The notes under the pieces: generated by a model
Databases searched by the model: none
What the model was told of the DNA's origin: nothing
What the model saw: the letters and a program-made list of their open reading frames with translations, nothing else
Source: VBDM01 sp035519135
Lineage (GTDB): Bacteria; Pseudomonadota; Gammaproteobacteria; Burkholderiales; SG8-39
Assembly (NCBI GenBank): GCA_035519135.1
Contig: DATIWX010000042.1
Location: 1-64,000, forward strand
DNA: 64,000 nucleotides
Reading direction: 5' to 3'
Shown here: in pieces, positions 8,680 to 18,170 of the stretch
Layout: each line of letters starts with the position of its first letter
How positions within the stretch are numbered: position 1 is the stretch's first letter
Position numbers and translations under genes: made by a program

Positions 8680-9292
8680 CCAAGCAGCGCTGTTCCTCGT
8701 CTCGTTCGCCCTGGCCGCGGCGGCGGCGGCCCAGCAGGCGCCGCAGCGCATGTACAAATGCGTCGATGCCAGAGGCAAGACCTACTACACCCAGGTCCCG
8801 CCGCCGGAATGTCTCGGCCGCGACACGCAGGAGCTGAACAAGTCCGGTACCGTCATCCGCAAGAACGAGCGCCCTCTGAACCCGGCCGAGCTCCAGGCGC
8901 GCGAAGCCGAGAAGAAGAAGAAAGTGGAGGATGCGGAAAAAGCCAGGGAGGAGCGCCGCAAGAACACTGCGCTGCTCAACACCTACTCGAGCGAGAAGGA
9001 CATCGAGGACGCGCGCGCGCGCGCGCTCAAGGAAGCACAGACCGCCATATCGGACACCGAAAAGCACATCGCCGGAGCGCAGAAACGCCAGCAGGACCTG
9101 GAGAAGGAAAAGGAGTTCTACACGAAGAAACCGATGCCGATCAAGCTCAAGACCGAGATCAGCAACCTCGACATCGAGATCAAGAACCAGACCGCCCTGC
9201 TCGACGCCAAGAAGAAGGAAATCAACACCATCAACCAGAAGTACGACGAGGACAAGCGCCGCTACGTCGAGCTGACAGCGCCGAAGAAATGA
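8672..9292 (+). CDS. DUF4124-domain secreted coiled-coil protein
   Basis: A 206-residue protein with a signal peptide ('FLVSFALAAAAAAQQ') and an N-terminal DUF4124 domain ('MYKCVDARGKTYYTQVPPPECLGRD'). From about residue 75 the rest is highly charged, rich in Lys/Glu/Arg, and predicted to be mostly coiled coil. DUF4124 proteins are widespread in Beta- and Gammaproteobacteria and have no assigned role. The ATG at 8672 overlaps the end of pyrE, so co-transcription is likely. It stops 1 bp before the convergent gatB stop. Confidence 0.82.
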   Translation: MRSQAALFLVSFALAAAAAAQQAPQRMYKCVDARGKTYYTQVPPPECLGRDTQELNKSGTVIRKNERPLNPAELQAREAEKKKKVEDAEKAREERRKNTALLNTYSSEKDIEDARARALKEAQTAISDTEKHIAGAQKRQQDLEKEKEFYTKKPMPIKLKTEISNLDIEIKNQTALLDAKKKEINTINQKYDEDKRRYVELTAPKK

Positions 9293-9293
9293 C

Positions 9294-10727
9294 TCAGCGC
9301 GCGAGCTTGCGTTTCAGTATCTCGTTGACCTGCGCGGGGTTGGCCTTGCCCTGCGTCGCCTTCATCACCTGCCCGACCAGCGAATTGAACGCCTTGTCCT
9401 TGCCGGCGCGGTAGTCCTCGACCTGCTTCGCGTTCCCGGCGAGCACATCGTCCACGATCTTTTCGATCGCGCCGGTGTCGGAGATCTGTTTCAGGCCGCG
9501 CTTTGCGATGATCTCGTCGGCGCTGCCTTCGCCGTTCGCCATCCCCTGCAAAACCCCCTTCGCCGCATTCGCTGAGATCGTGCCGTCACGAATACGGTCG
9601 AGCAATCGCGCAAAGGCCTCTTGCGTCACCAGAACCCGGGAGAAATCGACTCCGCGATCGTTCAGGAGGGCGGACAGCTCGCCGTTCACCCAATTCGCGA
9701 CTGTCTTCGGAGCCGGCCCGCTGAGGAACTTCTGCGTAGCCTCGAAATATTCGGCCTTTTCCCGGCTCTCGGTCAGAAGGTTCGCGTCGTACGCTGACAG
9801 CTCATACTCGCGCTGGTACTTCTCGCGCTTCGCCTGGGGCAACTCCGGGAGGCGGCCTCTGACTTCATTGAGCCATTCTTCGGAGACTTCCAGCGGTAGC
9901 AGGTCCGGATCGGGGAAGTAGCGGTAGTCGTGCGCCTCTTCCTTGCTGCGCATCGACCGGGTCTCGTCCTTGTCCGAGTCGTACAGCCGCGTCTCCTGTG
10001 CGATTTTCCCGCCGTCTTCCAGTATCTCGATCTGCCGCTTCGCCTCGAACTCGATGGCACGCTCGAGAAAGCGGAAGGAGTTGAGGTTCTTGATCTCGCA
10101 GCGCGTCCCAAGCGACGCGCCGGGCCGACGCACCGAGACGTTGGCGTCGCAGCGGAACGAGCCTTCCTGCATGTTGCCGTCGCAGATGCCGATCCACCGC
10201 ACCAGCGAGTGCAGCGTCTTCGCGTAGGCGACCGCCTCTTCGGCGGAGCGCATGTCGGGCTCGGATACGATTTCGAGCAGCGGCGTTCCTGCGCGATTCA
10301 AGTCGATTCCGCTCATTCCCTGGAAATCCTCGTGGAGGGATTTGCCCGCATCCTCCTCGAGATGGGCGCGCGTGAGGCGGATCGATCTCTCGCCGGTCTT
10401 GGTAAGAATCGAAATCGTGCCACCCTGCACGATCGGCAGCTCGTACTGGCTGATCTGGTAGCCCTTCGGAAGATCGGGGTAGAAATAGTTCTTCCGGGCG
10501 AAGATCGAGCGCCTGTTGATGGTTCCGCCCACCGCCAGCCCGAAGCGTATCGCGCGCTCGACCGCACCCTTGTTCGCCACCGGCAGCACCCCCGGCAGCG
10601 CGATGTCCACGGCGCTCGCCTGGGTGTTGGGCGCGGCGCCGAACGCGGTCGACGCGCCGGAGAACATCTTCGACACCGTCGAGAGCTGCGCGTGGGTTTC
10701 CAGCCCGATGACGATTTCCCAGTTCAC
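9294..10727 (-). CDS. gatB: Asp-tRNA(Asn)/Glu-tRNA(Gln) amidotransferase subunit B
   Basis: A 477-residue GatB, the kinase/tRNA-binding subunit of GatCAB, which turns misacylated Glu-tRNA(Gln) or Asp-tRNA(Asn) into the correct species. The start 'MNWEIVIGLETHAQLSTVSKMFSG', the 'RKNYFYPDLPKGYQISQYE' stretch and the C-terminal helical YqeY-like tail ('GQVMKATQGKANPAQVNEILKRKL') are diagnostic. Its ATG overlaps the gatA stop by 4 bp, which indicates translational coupling. GatCAB makes indirect aminoacylation likely in this organism. Confidence 0.96.
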   Translation of the reverse strand: MNWEIVIGLETHAQLSTVSKMFSGASTAFGAAPNTQASAVDIALPGVLPVANKGAVERAIRFGLAVGGTINRRSIFARKNYFYPDLPKGYQISQYELPIVQGGTISILTKTGERSIRLTRAHLEEDAGKSLHEDFQGMSGIDLNRAGTPLLEIVSEPDMRSAEEAVAYAKTLHSLVRWIGICDGNMQEGSFRCDANVSVRRPGASLGTRCEIKNLNSFRFLERAIEFEAKRQIEILEDGGKIAQETRLYDSDKDETRSMRSKEEAHDYRYFPDPDLLPLEVSEEWLNEVRGRLPELPQAKREKYQREYELSAYDANLLTESREKAEYFEATQKFLSGPAPKTVANWVNGELSALLNDRGVDFSRVLVTQEAFARLLDRIRDGTISANAAKGVLQGMANGEGSADEIIAKRGLKQISDTGAIEKIVDDVLAGNAKQVEDYRAGKDKAFNSLVGQVMKATQGKANPAQVNEILKRKLAR

Positions 10728-12184
10728 GATTTCAGCCCCGCGGGCTCGCGAGCGTGCCAGTCGGTCTCGCGCTGGTAGCGGTGCGCGACGTTGAGTATTT
10801 TCGCTTCCGAGAAATAGTTGCCGACGAGGTGCAGCCCCACGGGCAGGCCGCCCGCGCCGAAGCCGCAGGGGACGGACGCCGCGGGCAGCCCCGCGAGGTT
10901 GGCGGGGATGGTGTAGATGTCGTTCAGGTACATCTGCACGGGATCGGAGGTCTTGGCGCCGATCCTGAACGCCACCGTCGGCGAGGTCGGGCCGATTACC
11001 ACGTCGCAGCGCTTGAACGCCTGGGTGAAGTCGTTGGCGATAAGGCGCCGGATCCTCTGCGCCTTGAGGTAGTAGGCGTCGTAGTAACCGTGCGAAAGCA
11101 CGTAAGTGCCGATGAGGATGCGCCGCCTCACTTCTTCACCGAACCCTTCGGCGCGGGTCTTGCGGTACATGTCGGCGAGGTCGGTGTAGTCCCTGGCACG
11201 GTAGCCGTAGCGCGCGCCGTCGAAGCGCGACAGGTTCGACGAAGCCTCGGCGGGCGCGATCACGTAGTAGGCCGGGACCGAGAGGCTGCTGTTGGGAAGC
11301 TCGACCGGGACGCGCTTCGCGCCCAGCTTCTCCAGCTGCGCGAGCGCCGCCTCCACTGCCTTGCCGACATCGGGGGCGAGACCCTCGCCGAAATGCTCCC
11401 TGGGCACGCCGACGCGAAGCCCGGAAAGCGGCGCATCGAGATCGCGCGTGTAGTCCTCCTTCGCGCGCTCGACCGAGGTCGAGTCGCGTTTATCGTAGTC
11501 CGCCATCACGTTGAGCAGCAGGGCGAGATCCTCGGCGCTCTTCGCCAGAGGCCCGCCCTGGTCGAGGCTCGAGGCAAAGGCGATCATGCCGTAGCGCGAC
11601 ACGAGGCCGTAGGTCGGCTTCAGCCCGGAGATGCCCGAGAGCGCCGCGGGCTGGCGGATCGAACCGCCGGTGTCCGTTCCCGTCGCCGCCGGAGCCATGC
11701 GGGCCGCGACCGCCGCGGCCGAGCCACCCGATGAGCCGCCCGGGACGCATTCCGGATTCCAGGGATTCCTCACCGGACCGTAGAACGAGGATTCGCTGGA
11801 CGAGCCCATCGCGAACTCGTCCATGTTGGTCTTGCCGAGGAGCACCGCGCCCGCGCCGTTGAAGCGCTCGATCAGGTGGGCATCGTAGGGCGCGACGAAA
11901 TTCGAGAGGATCTTCGAGCCGCAGGTCGTGAGCCAGTCGCGCGCGACGAAGATATCCTTGTGCGCGACCGGAATCCCGGTGAGCGGCCGCGCCGCGCCCT
12001 TCGCGATAAGGCCGTCGGCGGCGCGCGCCTGCGCGAGGCTCTTGTCCGCATCGACCGTGATGAAGGCGTTCAGCTTCCCGTTCAGCTCGCCGATACGCGC
12101 AAGGAAGGCCCTCGTCAGCTCGACGCTGGATATCCGCTTCGCCGCGAGGGAAGCGGATAGCTCTTTCAGCGACGCATTGAGCAT
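10724..12184 (-). CDS. gatA: Asp-tRNA(Asn)/Glu-tRNA(Gln) amidotransferase subunit A
   Basis: A 486-residue amidase-signature protein that releases ammonia from glutamine for GatB. The Ser-cisSer-Lys triad is visible: Lys in 'GIPVAHKDIF', the glycine/serine loop 'PGGSSGGSAAAVAARMAP', and the nucleophile region 'GTDTGGSIRQPAALSG'. Length is typical. It lies 21 bp after gatC and overlaps gatB by 4 bp in one gatCAB operon. Confidence 0.96.
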   Translation of the reverse strand: MLNASLKELSASLAAKRISSVELTRAFLARIGELNGKLNAFITVDADKSLAQARAADGLIAKGAARPLTGIPVAHKDIFVARDWLTTCGSKILSNFVAPYDAHLIERFNGAGAVLLGKTNMDEFAMGSSSESSFYGPVRNPWNPECVPGGSSGGSAAAVAARMAPAATGTDTGGSIRQPAALSGISGLKPTYGLVSRYGMIAFASSLDQGGPLAKSAEDLALLLNVMADYDKRDSTSVERAKEDYTRDLDAPLSGLRVGVPREHFGEGLAPDVGKAVEAALAQLEKLGAKRVPVELPNSSLSVPAYYVIAPAEASSNLSRFDGARYGYRARDYTDLADMYRKTRAEGFGEEVRRRILIGTYVLSHGYYDAYYLKAQRIRRLIANDFTQAFKRCDVVIGPTSPTVAFRIGAKTSDPVQMYLNDIYTIPANLAGLPAASVPCGFGAGGLPVGLHLVGNYFSEAKILNVAHRYQRETDWHAREPAGLKS

Positions 12185-12205
12185 GGGACTCGGATGGGAA
12201 TCCCG

Positions 12206-12493
12206 CTATTCGATGACTTTGGGAACGAGGTACAGACCCGCCTCCGTCTGCGGCGCTATCGACTGAAAGAGCTCGCGCTGATCGGTCTCGGTCACCCTGT
12301 CCTCGCGCAGCCGCAGCGCCGCCCCCTGGGCGTGAGACATCGGCTCGACTCCTTCGGTATCGACCTTCTGCATCTGGCCGATCAACTCGAAGATGTCGTT
12401 GAGTTTGGCCTGAACCGCCTTGACCTCGGCGTCGCTGATGCCGATCCGCGCCAGTTCTGCGATACGACGGACCTCTTCGGGAGTCAAAGGCAT
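12206..12493 (-). CDS. gatC: Asp-tRNA(Asn)/Glu-tRNA(Gln) amidotransferase subunit C
   Basis: The 95-residue product starts 'MPLTPEEVRRIAELARIGIS' and has the GatC pattern of an N-terminal helix and a belt that wraps GatA ('MQKVDTEGVEPMSHA', 'LREDRVTE'). I chose the ATG at 12493; a longer frame exists upstream but would run into the mreB control region. It is the first gene of gatCAB and is divergent from mreB across 79 bp. Confidence 0.93.
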   Translation of the reverse strand: MPLTPEEVRRIAELARIGISDAEVKAVQAKLNDIFELIGQMQKVDTEGVEPMSHAQGAALRLREDRVTETDQRELFQSIAPQTEAGLYLVPKVIE

Positions 12494-12503
12494 GAAAAAT
12501 CGC

Positions 12504-12533
12504 TTAAAACGAAATTTTATTTGCTGTATTATA
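12504..12533. promoter_or_regulatory. Overlapping divergent promoters of gatCAB and mreB
   Basis: On the plus strand TTAAAA (12504-12509), a 17-bp spacer and TATTAT (12527-12532) form a plausible promoter for mreB. On the minus strand a perfect TATAAT (complement of 12528-12533) faces gatC, though without a clear -35. The two -10 boxes share five bases, so the two operons may compete for RNA polymerase. This AT-rich patch stands out in a GC-rich neighbourhood. Confidence 0.45.
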
Positions 12534-12572
12534 GCGCAATCGCGAACCCCCTTTCCTAAGGAAATCAGCAGG

Positions 12573-13616
12573 ATGTTCGGCTTTTTGCGTGGATATTTTT
12601 CGGATGACATGGCGATTGACCTGGGCACGGCCAACACCCTGATTTACGTTCGGGGCAAAGGCATCGTACTCGACGAGCCTTCGGTGGTCGCCATCCGGCA
12701 AGAAGGCGGCCCCAACTCCAAGAAGACCATCCAGGCCGTCGGCAAAGAAGCGAAGTCGATGCTCGGCAAGACGCCGGGCAACATCACCGCGATCCGTCCC
12801 ATGAAGGACGGCGTCATCGCCGACTTCACCGTCACCGAGCAGATGCTCAAGCAGTTCATCAAGAAAGTGCACCAGTCGCGCCTGTTCTCGCCCAGCCCGC
12901 GCATCATCATCTGCGTTCCCTGCGGCTCGACGCAGGTCGAGCGGCGCGCCATCCGCGAGGCCGCGATCGAGGCCGGCGCGAGCCAGGTGTTCCTGATCGA
13001 GGAGCCGATGGCCGCGGCGATCGGCGCCGATCTCCCGGTCGCCGAGGCGACCGGCTCGATGGTGGTGGACGTGGGCGGCGGCACCACCGAAGTCGGCGTG
13101 ATCTCCCTCGGCGGGATGGTGTACTCGGGATCGGTGCGCGTCGGCGGGGACAAGTTCGACGAGGCAATCATCAACTACATCCGGCGCAACTACGGAATGC
13201 TGATCGGCGAAACCACGGCGGAGACGGTGAAGAAGGAAATCGGCTCGGCCTTCCCCGGGTCGGAAGTGCGCGAAATGGAAGTGAAGGGCCGCAACCTCGC
13301 CGAGGGCATCCCGCGCAGCTTCACCATTTCCTCGAACGAGATCCTGGAAGCGCTCACCGAGCCGCTCAACCAGATCGTGGGCGCGGTGAAATCGGCCCTG
13401 GAGCAGACGCCGCCCGAGCTCGGCGCCGACATCGCCGAAAAAGGCATGGTGCTGACCGGCGGCGGCGCGCTGCTGCGCGACCTGGATCGCCTCCTGATGG
13501 AGGAAACCGGGCTGCCGGTGATCGTCGCCGACGATCCGCTCACCTGCGTAGTCCGCGGCTCGGGCAAGGCGCTGGAGAGAATGGACAAGCTGGGGAGCAT
13601 TTTCGCAAGCGAATAG
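12573..13616 (+). CDS. mreB: Rod shape-determining actin homologue MreB
   Basis: A 347-residue bacterial actin that forms membrane-bound filaments guiding lateral wall synthesis. Visible motifs are phosphate loop 1 'AIDLGTANTLIYV', the connect segment 'VPCGSTQVERRAIREAA', phosphate loop 2 'VVDVGGGTTEVGVI' and the adenosine motif 'VLTGGGALLRDL'. The N-terminus 'MFGFLRGYFSDDMAIDLG' is typical of proteobacterial MreB, and the ATG at 12573 has AGCAGG just upstream. It leads the elongasome gene series. Confidence 0.97.
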   Translation: MFGFLRGYFSDDMAIDLGTANTLIYVRGKGIVLDEPSVVAIRQEGGPNSKKTIQAVGKEAKSMLGKTPGNITAIRPMKDGVIADFTVTEQMLKQFIKKVHQSRLFSPSPRIIICVPCGSTQVERRAIREAAIEAGASQVFLIEEPMAAAIGADLPVAEATGSMVVDVGGGTTEVGVISLGGMVYSGSVRVGGDKFDEAIINYIRRNYGMLIGETTAETVKKEIGSAFPGSEVREMEVKGRNLAEGIPRSFTISSNEILEALTEPLNQIVGAVKSALEQTPPELGADIAEKGMVLTGGGALLRDLDRLLMEETGLPVIVADDPLTCVVRGSGKALERMDKLGSIFASE

Positions 13617-13703
13617 ACGGGGGCTGGAACCGGGGGAGAGCGATTGCCGAGCACGTGTTCGTGATGGGTCCGAGCTTCACTCTGTCCCGCCCCTAAAGTC
13701 TCC

Positions 13704-14618
13704 ATGGACTACCAGCCGCCGCCGTTCTTCAGCCGCGGTCCCGCGCCGCTGGTCCGCCTCGGGTTCTTCGTGTCGCTCGCCGTGCTGCTGATGGTGCTCG
13801 ACGCGCGCTTCCGCTACGCCGAGTCCATCCGCGAAGTCGTAGCCGTGCTCGCCTACCCCCTGCAGCGCGCGGCGCTCGCGCCGGGCGAGCTGCTCGGCGC
13901 TGCCGCCGATTTCTTCACCACGCAGGTCGCGCTCAAGCAGGAGAACGAGCAGCTCAAGGCCAAGGACCTGCTCGCGGCGAGCGACCTGCTCACGCTCGAG
14001 TCGTTGCGGGCCGAGAATGCCCAGCTGCGGCGCCTGTTCGACGCGCGTGCCCGCATCCCCCGCCCCTCCACGCTCGCCGAGATCCTCTACCAGGGGCGCG
14101 ACCCGTTCTCGCGCAAGGTGATCATCGACAAGGGCGGCCAGCAGGGCGTCGAGCCCGGGCAGGCGGTCATCGACGACGTCGGCGTCGTCGGCCAGGTGAC
14201 GCGGGTGCATCCCTTCCTCGCGGAGGTGACGCTGATCACAGACAAGGAGCAGAGGACTCCGGTGGAGGTGGTGCGCAACGGCCTGCGCGCGGTGATCTAC
14301 GGCGGCGGGGACAAGGGGACGCTCGACCTGAGCTACACCGCCGCCAACGCCGACGTGCAGGCCGACGACCTGCTCGTTACCTCGGGAATAGACGGCACCT
14401 ATCCGCCCGGGCTCCCGGTCGCGAGGGTGACCAAGATCGAGCGTGACGCCGCCTACTCCTTCGCGAAGATCACCTGCATCCCCGCTGCCGGCACTGACCA
14501 GAACCGGCAGGTGCTGGTCCTTGCGCGGGAAGCGGGCCTGCCGCCGCCCCCTGTCGACGCCGAGCCGCGCGCGGCGGGCGGCACGCCCAAGCAGAAGCGT
14601 GCAAAGAAGCGCGAATAG
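13704..14618 (+). CDS. mreC: Rod shape-determining protein MreC
   Basis: A 304-residue bitopic membrane protein: short cytoplasmic N-terminus, one transmembrane helix at about residues 17-35 ('LGFFVSLAVLLMVL'), a coiled coil near residues 75-115 ('VALKQENEQLKAKDLL'), then the beta-rich periplasmic domain with 'VIDDVGVVGQVTRVHPFLAEVTLITD'. MreC links MreB to PBP2 and RodA. A Pro/Lys-rich tail ends the protein. It is 87 bp from mreB, the widest gap in this series, and only 8 bp from mreD. Confidence 0.95.
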   Translation: MDYQPPPFFSRGPAPLVRLGFFVSLAVLLMVLDARFRYAESIREVVAVLAYPLQRAALAPGELLGAAADFFTTQVALKQENEQLKAKDLLAASDLLTLESLRAENAQLRRLFDARARIPRPSTLAEILYQGRDPFSRKVIIDKGGQQGVEPGQAVIDDVGVVGQVTRVHPFLAEVTLITDKEQRTPVEVVRNGLRAVIYGGGDKGTLDLSYTAANADVQADDLLVTSGIDGTYPPGLPVARVTKIERDAAYSFAKITCIPAAGTDQNRQVLVLAREAGLPPPPVDAEPRAAGGTPKQKRAKKRE

Positions 14619-14626
14619 GCGAGCCC

Positions 14627-15148
14627 ATGGCCTACTTCGAGCAGCCCGAGCGCATCCTCCTGCCGGTGAAGGTGAGCTACATGGCGCTCACCGTGGTGCT
14701 CGCGCTGCTGTTCAATCTGATGCCCTGGAACGACCTCGTCGGGGTTCCGGACATGGCCGCCCTGGTGCTCGCTTTCTGGTGCGTGCACCAGCCGCGCAAG
14801 ATGGGCATCGGCATCGCCTGGCTGGTGGGACTGGTCATGGACGCCGGCAACGGCGCGCTCCTCGGCCAGCACGCCTTCGCCTACGCCTTTCTCGCCTTCG
14901 GCGCGATCGCACTGCACCGGCGCATCCTGTGGTTTTCCCTCTGGCAGCAGGCCGCTCACGTGCTGCCCCTGCTGCTCGCCAGCCAAGCGCTGATGCTGGG
15001 CGTGCGGCTCGCCGCGGGCGGCGCGTTCCCGGGTCCGATGTATTTCGCCGGAAGCCTGACCGCGGCCGCTCTGTGGCCGACCGCGACCTTCCTTCTGCTC
15101 CTACCGCAGCGCCGGCCCGAAAGCGTCGACGAGAACCGCCCGCTGTAG
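14627..15148 (+). CDS. mreD: Rod shape-determining protein MreD
   Basis: A 173-residue inner-membrane protein with about five hydrophobic segments. 'LPVKVSYMALTVVLALLFNLMPW' and 'PDMAALVLAFWCVHQPRKMGIG' match the MreD family, which stabilises the MreBC complex. Its position directly between mreC and the PBP2 gene, with gaps under 10 bp, supports the call. Confidence 0.93.
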   Translation: MAYFEQPERILLPVKVSYMALTVVLALLFNLMPWNDLVGVPDMAALVLAFWCVHQPRKMGIGIAWLVGLVMDAGNGALLGQHAFAYAFLAFGAIALHRRILWFSLWQQAAHVLPLLLASQALMLGVRLAAGGAFPGPMYFAGSLTAAALWPTATFLLLLPQRRPESVDENRPL

Positions 15149-15157
15149 ACGGCGCAC

Positions 15158-17083
15158 ATGGCCGAGCTCAAGAACGTCCGGCGGGAGCTCCACAACTTCC
15201 AGGTGCGGCTGGGTGTCGCGGGCGCCGTGGTGCTCACGGCGTTCGCGGTCCTGTTCGCACGCTTCTTCTATCTGCAAGTCATCCAGCACCAGTACTACGA
15301 CACCAAGGCCGAGGACAATCGCATCGCGATCGTCCCTATCCAGCCCAACCGCGGGCTGATTCTCGACCGCAACGGCGTGGTGCTCGCCCGCAACTACTCG
15401 GCCTACACGCTCGAGCTGACGCTCAGCAAGATTGCCGACCTCGAGGCGACCATCAATGCGCTCGCCCAGCTGGTGGATATCCAGCCCCGGGACAGGCGTC
15501 GCTTCCAGAAGCTGAGGGACGAGAGCAAGGGACAGGACAACCTGCCCCTGAAGACGCGCCTGAGCGACGACGAGGTGGCGGTGCTCGCGGTCAACCGTTA
15601 CCGCTTCCCCGGCGTCGACATCAAGGGACGCCTGTTCCGGCAGTACCCCTTGGGCGAGCTGGCCTCACACGTGGTCGGCTACATCGGCCGCATCGACGAC
15701 AAGGACCTCGAGAAAATCGAGGAGTCCGACGAGGCCGGCAACTACAAGGGCACCGACCACATAGGGAAGACGGGCCTGGAGCAGAAGTACGAGCGGCCCC
15801 TGCACGGCACGACCGGATTCGAGCAGGTCGAGACCGACGCGAGCGGGCGCATCGTGCGCGGCGCCAACGTGCGCACGCTCGCGCCGCGCACTCCGCCGAT
15901 GCCCGGGAACAACCTGACCCTCACGCTCGACATCCGCCTGCAGGAGGCGGCCGAGCGCGCCTTCGGCGAGAACCGCGGCGCGCTGGTGGCGATCGAGCCC
16001 GCAACCGGCGGCATCCTCGCCTTCGTCTCCAAGCCGGGCTACGACCCGAACCTGTTCATTGACGGCATCGATCCGGCGAACTGGGACGCGCTCAACAACT
16101 CGCCCGACCACCCGCTGAACAACCGCGCGCTCACCGGCCTGTATCCGCCGGGCTCGACCTTCAAGCCCTACATGGCTCTCGCCGCGCTCGAGCTCGGCAA
16201 GCGCACGCCGACGCAGACGATCTTCGACCCCGGCTACTTCATGTTCGGCGGCAACCGCTTCCGCGACGACAAGGCGGACGGCCACGGCACCGTGGACATG
16301 TACAAGTCGATCGTCGTGTCCTGCGACACCTACTACTACGTGCTCGCCAACGATCTCGGCATCGACAACATGGCGCGCTTCATCGGCCAGTTCGGCTTCG
16401 GCGCGAAGACCGGCATCGACGTCGAGGGCGAGTTCGTCGGGGTGCTGCCCTCGCCCGAGTGGAAGCTGAAGCGCTTCGCCAAGTCCCCGGCGCAGCAGAG
16501 GTGGTTCCCCGGAGAAACCATCAGCGTGGGCATCGGCCAGGGCTACAACTCGTACACGCCGCTGCAGCTCGCTCAGGCCGTCGCAACACTGGCGAACGAC
16601 GGCGCGATGTACCGCCCGCATTTCGTCGACTACATCGAGAACCCCATCACCGGCGAGCGCACCATCGTCGAGCCTCAGCTGGTGAAGACCATTCCCCTGA
16701 AGGCGAAGAACCTCGAGGTGATCAAACACGCCATGGTCGGCGTCAACAAGGAGGGCACGGGCGCGCGCGCGTTCGCCAGGGCCGGGTACGTGAGCGCCGG
16801 CAAGACCGGCACCGCCCAGGTGGTCGCGCTCAAGCAGGGCGAGAAGTACTCCGAGGCGACGGTCGCCGAGCACCTTCGCGACCACGCGCTGTTCATCGCT
16901 TTCGCGCCGGCGGACAAGCCGAGGATCGCGCTCGCGGTGCTGGTCGAGAACGCCGGGTTCGGCGCGCGCGCGGCGGCGCCCGTCGCGAGGCAGGTGCTCG
17001 ACTTCTACCTGCTCGGCAAGGAAATCAACAAGCCCGCCGAGCGCGCTCCGGCCATCGCTCCCGATGACGACGGCGACGATTAG
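15158..17083 (+). CDS. mrdA: Penicillin-binding protein 2 (elongation D,D-transpeptidase)
   Basis: A 641-residue class B PBP with one N-terminal membrane anchor (about residues 20-42), the pedestal domain ('NRGLILDRNGVVLARN'), and the transpeptidase domain. The catalytic Ser333 is in 'GSTFKPYMAL'; the SxN box appears as 'SCDTYYY' and the KTG box as 'AGKTGTAQV'. It crosslinks lateral-wall peptidoglycan with RodA as the glycosyltransferase partner. The gene overlaps rodA by 20 bp. An Asp at the third position of the SxN box is an accepted PBP2 variant. Confidence 0.96.
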   Translation: MAELKNVRRELHNFQVRLGVAGAVVLTAFAVLFARFFYLQVIQHQYYDTKAEDNRIAIVPIQPNRGLILDRNGVVLARNYSAYTLELTLSKIADLEATINALAQLVDIQPRDRRRFQKLRDESKGQDNLPLKTRLSDDEVAVLAVNRYRFPGVDIKGRLFRQYPLGELASHVVGYIGRIDDKDLEKIEESDEAGNYKGTDHIGKTGLEQKYERPLHGTTGFEQVETDASGRIVRGANVRTLAPRTPPMPGNNLTLTLDIRLQEAAERAFGENRGALVAIEPATGGILAFVSKPGYDPNLFIDGIDPANWDALNNSPDHPLNNRALTGLYPPGSTFKPYMALAALELGKRTPTQTIFDPGYFMFGGNRFRDDKADGHGTVDMYKSIVVSCDTYYYVLANDLGIDNMARFIGQFGFGAKTGIDVEGEFVGVLPSPEWKLKRFAKSPAQQRWFPGETISVGIGQGYNSYTPLQLAQAVATLANDGAMYRPHFVDYIENPITGERTIVEPQLVKTIPLKAKNLEVIKHAMVGVNKEGTGARAFARAGYVSAGKTGTAQVVALKQGEKYSEATVAEHLRDHALFIAFAPADKPRIALAVLVENAGFGARAAAPVARQVLDFYLLGKEINKPAERAPAIAPDDDGDD

Positions 17084-18170
17084 GCAGCTGCTCGAGCGCT
17101 TCGCGGCCAAGATCGACGGGCCGCTGATCGGCATCGTACTGTGCATACTCGCGCTCGGCCTCGCCACTCTCTACAGCGCCGCCTACCAGGCACCCGCGAG
17201 ATTCGGCGCGCAGGCGCTGAACGCGGTCCTCGCGCTGGTGCTGATGTGGGTCGCAGCGCAGGTGCACCCGCAGGTGTTCATGCGCATCGCGGTGCCGGTG
17301 TTTGTCGCGGTCCTGCTGATGCTCCTCGGCGTGGCTCTCTTCGGCGACGTCAGGAACGGCGCGCGCCGCTGGCTGCCGCTGGGATTCGCGAGCATTCAGC
17401 CTTCCGAGCTGATGAAACTCGCGATGCCCCTGCTGCTCGCGCGCTACTTCCACCGCCACGAGGCAGCGCTGCGCTTTCGCGAGTTCGCCGTGGCCTTCCT
17501 GATGCTCGCGGTGCCGACCGCGATGATCGCGCGCCAGCCCGATCTGGGCACGGCTCTGCTCGTCGCAGCGGCCGGGATCTATGTGATTTTTCTCGCGGGC
17601 CTGTCTTGGAAGGTCATCGCGGCGGGAATCACCGGCGTGCTCGCCAGCCTGCCGATCCTCTGGGGCGTGCTGCACGACTACCAGCGCCGGCGCTTCCTCA
17701 CGCTGTTCGACCCCTCGTCCGATCCGCTGGGCGCGGGCTATCACATCATCCAGTCGACCATCGCGGTGGGCTCGGGCGGCATCACCGGCAAGGGCTGGCT
17801 CGAGGGCACGCAGACGCATCTGGAGTTCATTCCCGAGCGCGCGACCGACTTCATCTTCGCAGTGTATGCCGAGGAATTCGGGCTGATCGGCGCGACCATC
17901 CTGCTGGTGCTCTACCTCGCGCTCATCATGCGCGGGCTCATGATCTCCGCCAACGCGCCGACTTTCTTCACGCGGCTCCTCGCGGGCTCGATCACTCTTA
18001 CCTTCTTCACCTACGCGGTGGTCAACATGGGCATGGTGAGCGGCCTGCTCCCGGTCGTCGGCGTGCCGTTGCCGTTCATCAGCTACGGCGGCACCTCGCT
18101 CATCACCCTTTCTTTGGGCATCGGTATGCTGATGAGCATCCAGCATCACCGCGCCCTGGTGCAGACGTGA
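17064..18170 (+). CDS. rodA: SEDS-family peptidoglycan glycosyltransferase RodA
   Basis: A 368-residue polytopic SEDS protein that polymerises lipid II. Typical segments are 'GVALFGDVRNGARRWLPLGFASIQPSELMKLA', the 'RQPDLGTALLV' loop, and 'HLEFIPERATDFIFAVYAEEFG' with the conserved acidic region, ending with 'VPLPFISYGGTSLI'. The ATG at 17064 lies inside the PBP2 gene, as is common for the mrdA-rodA pair. Its stop overlaps the rlpA GTG start. Confidence 0.96.
   Translation: MTTATIRQLLERFAAKIDGPLIGIVLCILALGLATLYSAAYQAPARFGAQALNAVLALVLMWVAAQVHPQVFMRIAVPVFVAVLLMLLGVALFGDVRNGARRWLPLGFASIQPSELMKLAMPLLLARYFHRHEAALRFREFAVAFLMLAVPTAMIARQPDLGTALLVAAAGIYVIFLAGLSWKVIAAGITGVLASLPILWGVLHDYQRRRFLTLFDPSSDPLGAGYHIIQSTIAVGSGGITGKGWLEGTQTHLEFIPERATDFIFAVYAEEFGLIGATILLVLYLALIMRGLMISANAPTFFTRLLAGSITLTFFTYAVVNMGMVSGLLPVVGVPLPFISYGGTSLITLSLGIGMLMSIQHHRALVQT

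Noticed and set aside
15665..17167. Long open frame of 500 codons antisense to the PBP2 gene
   Set aside because: It is a shadow of the GC-rich codon pattern; the plus-strand PBP2 has complete catalytic motifs, and the antisense product has no recognisable domain.
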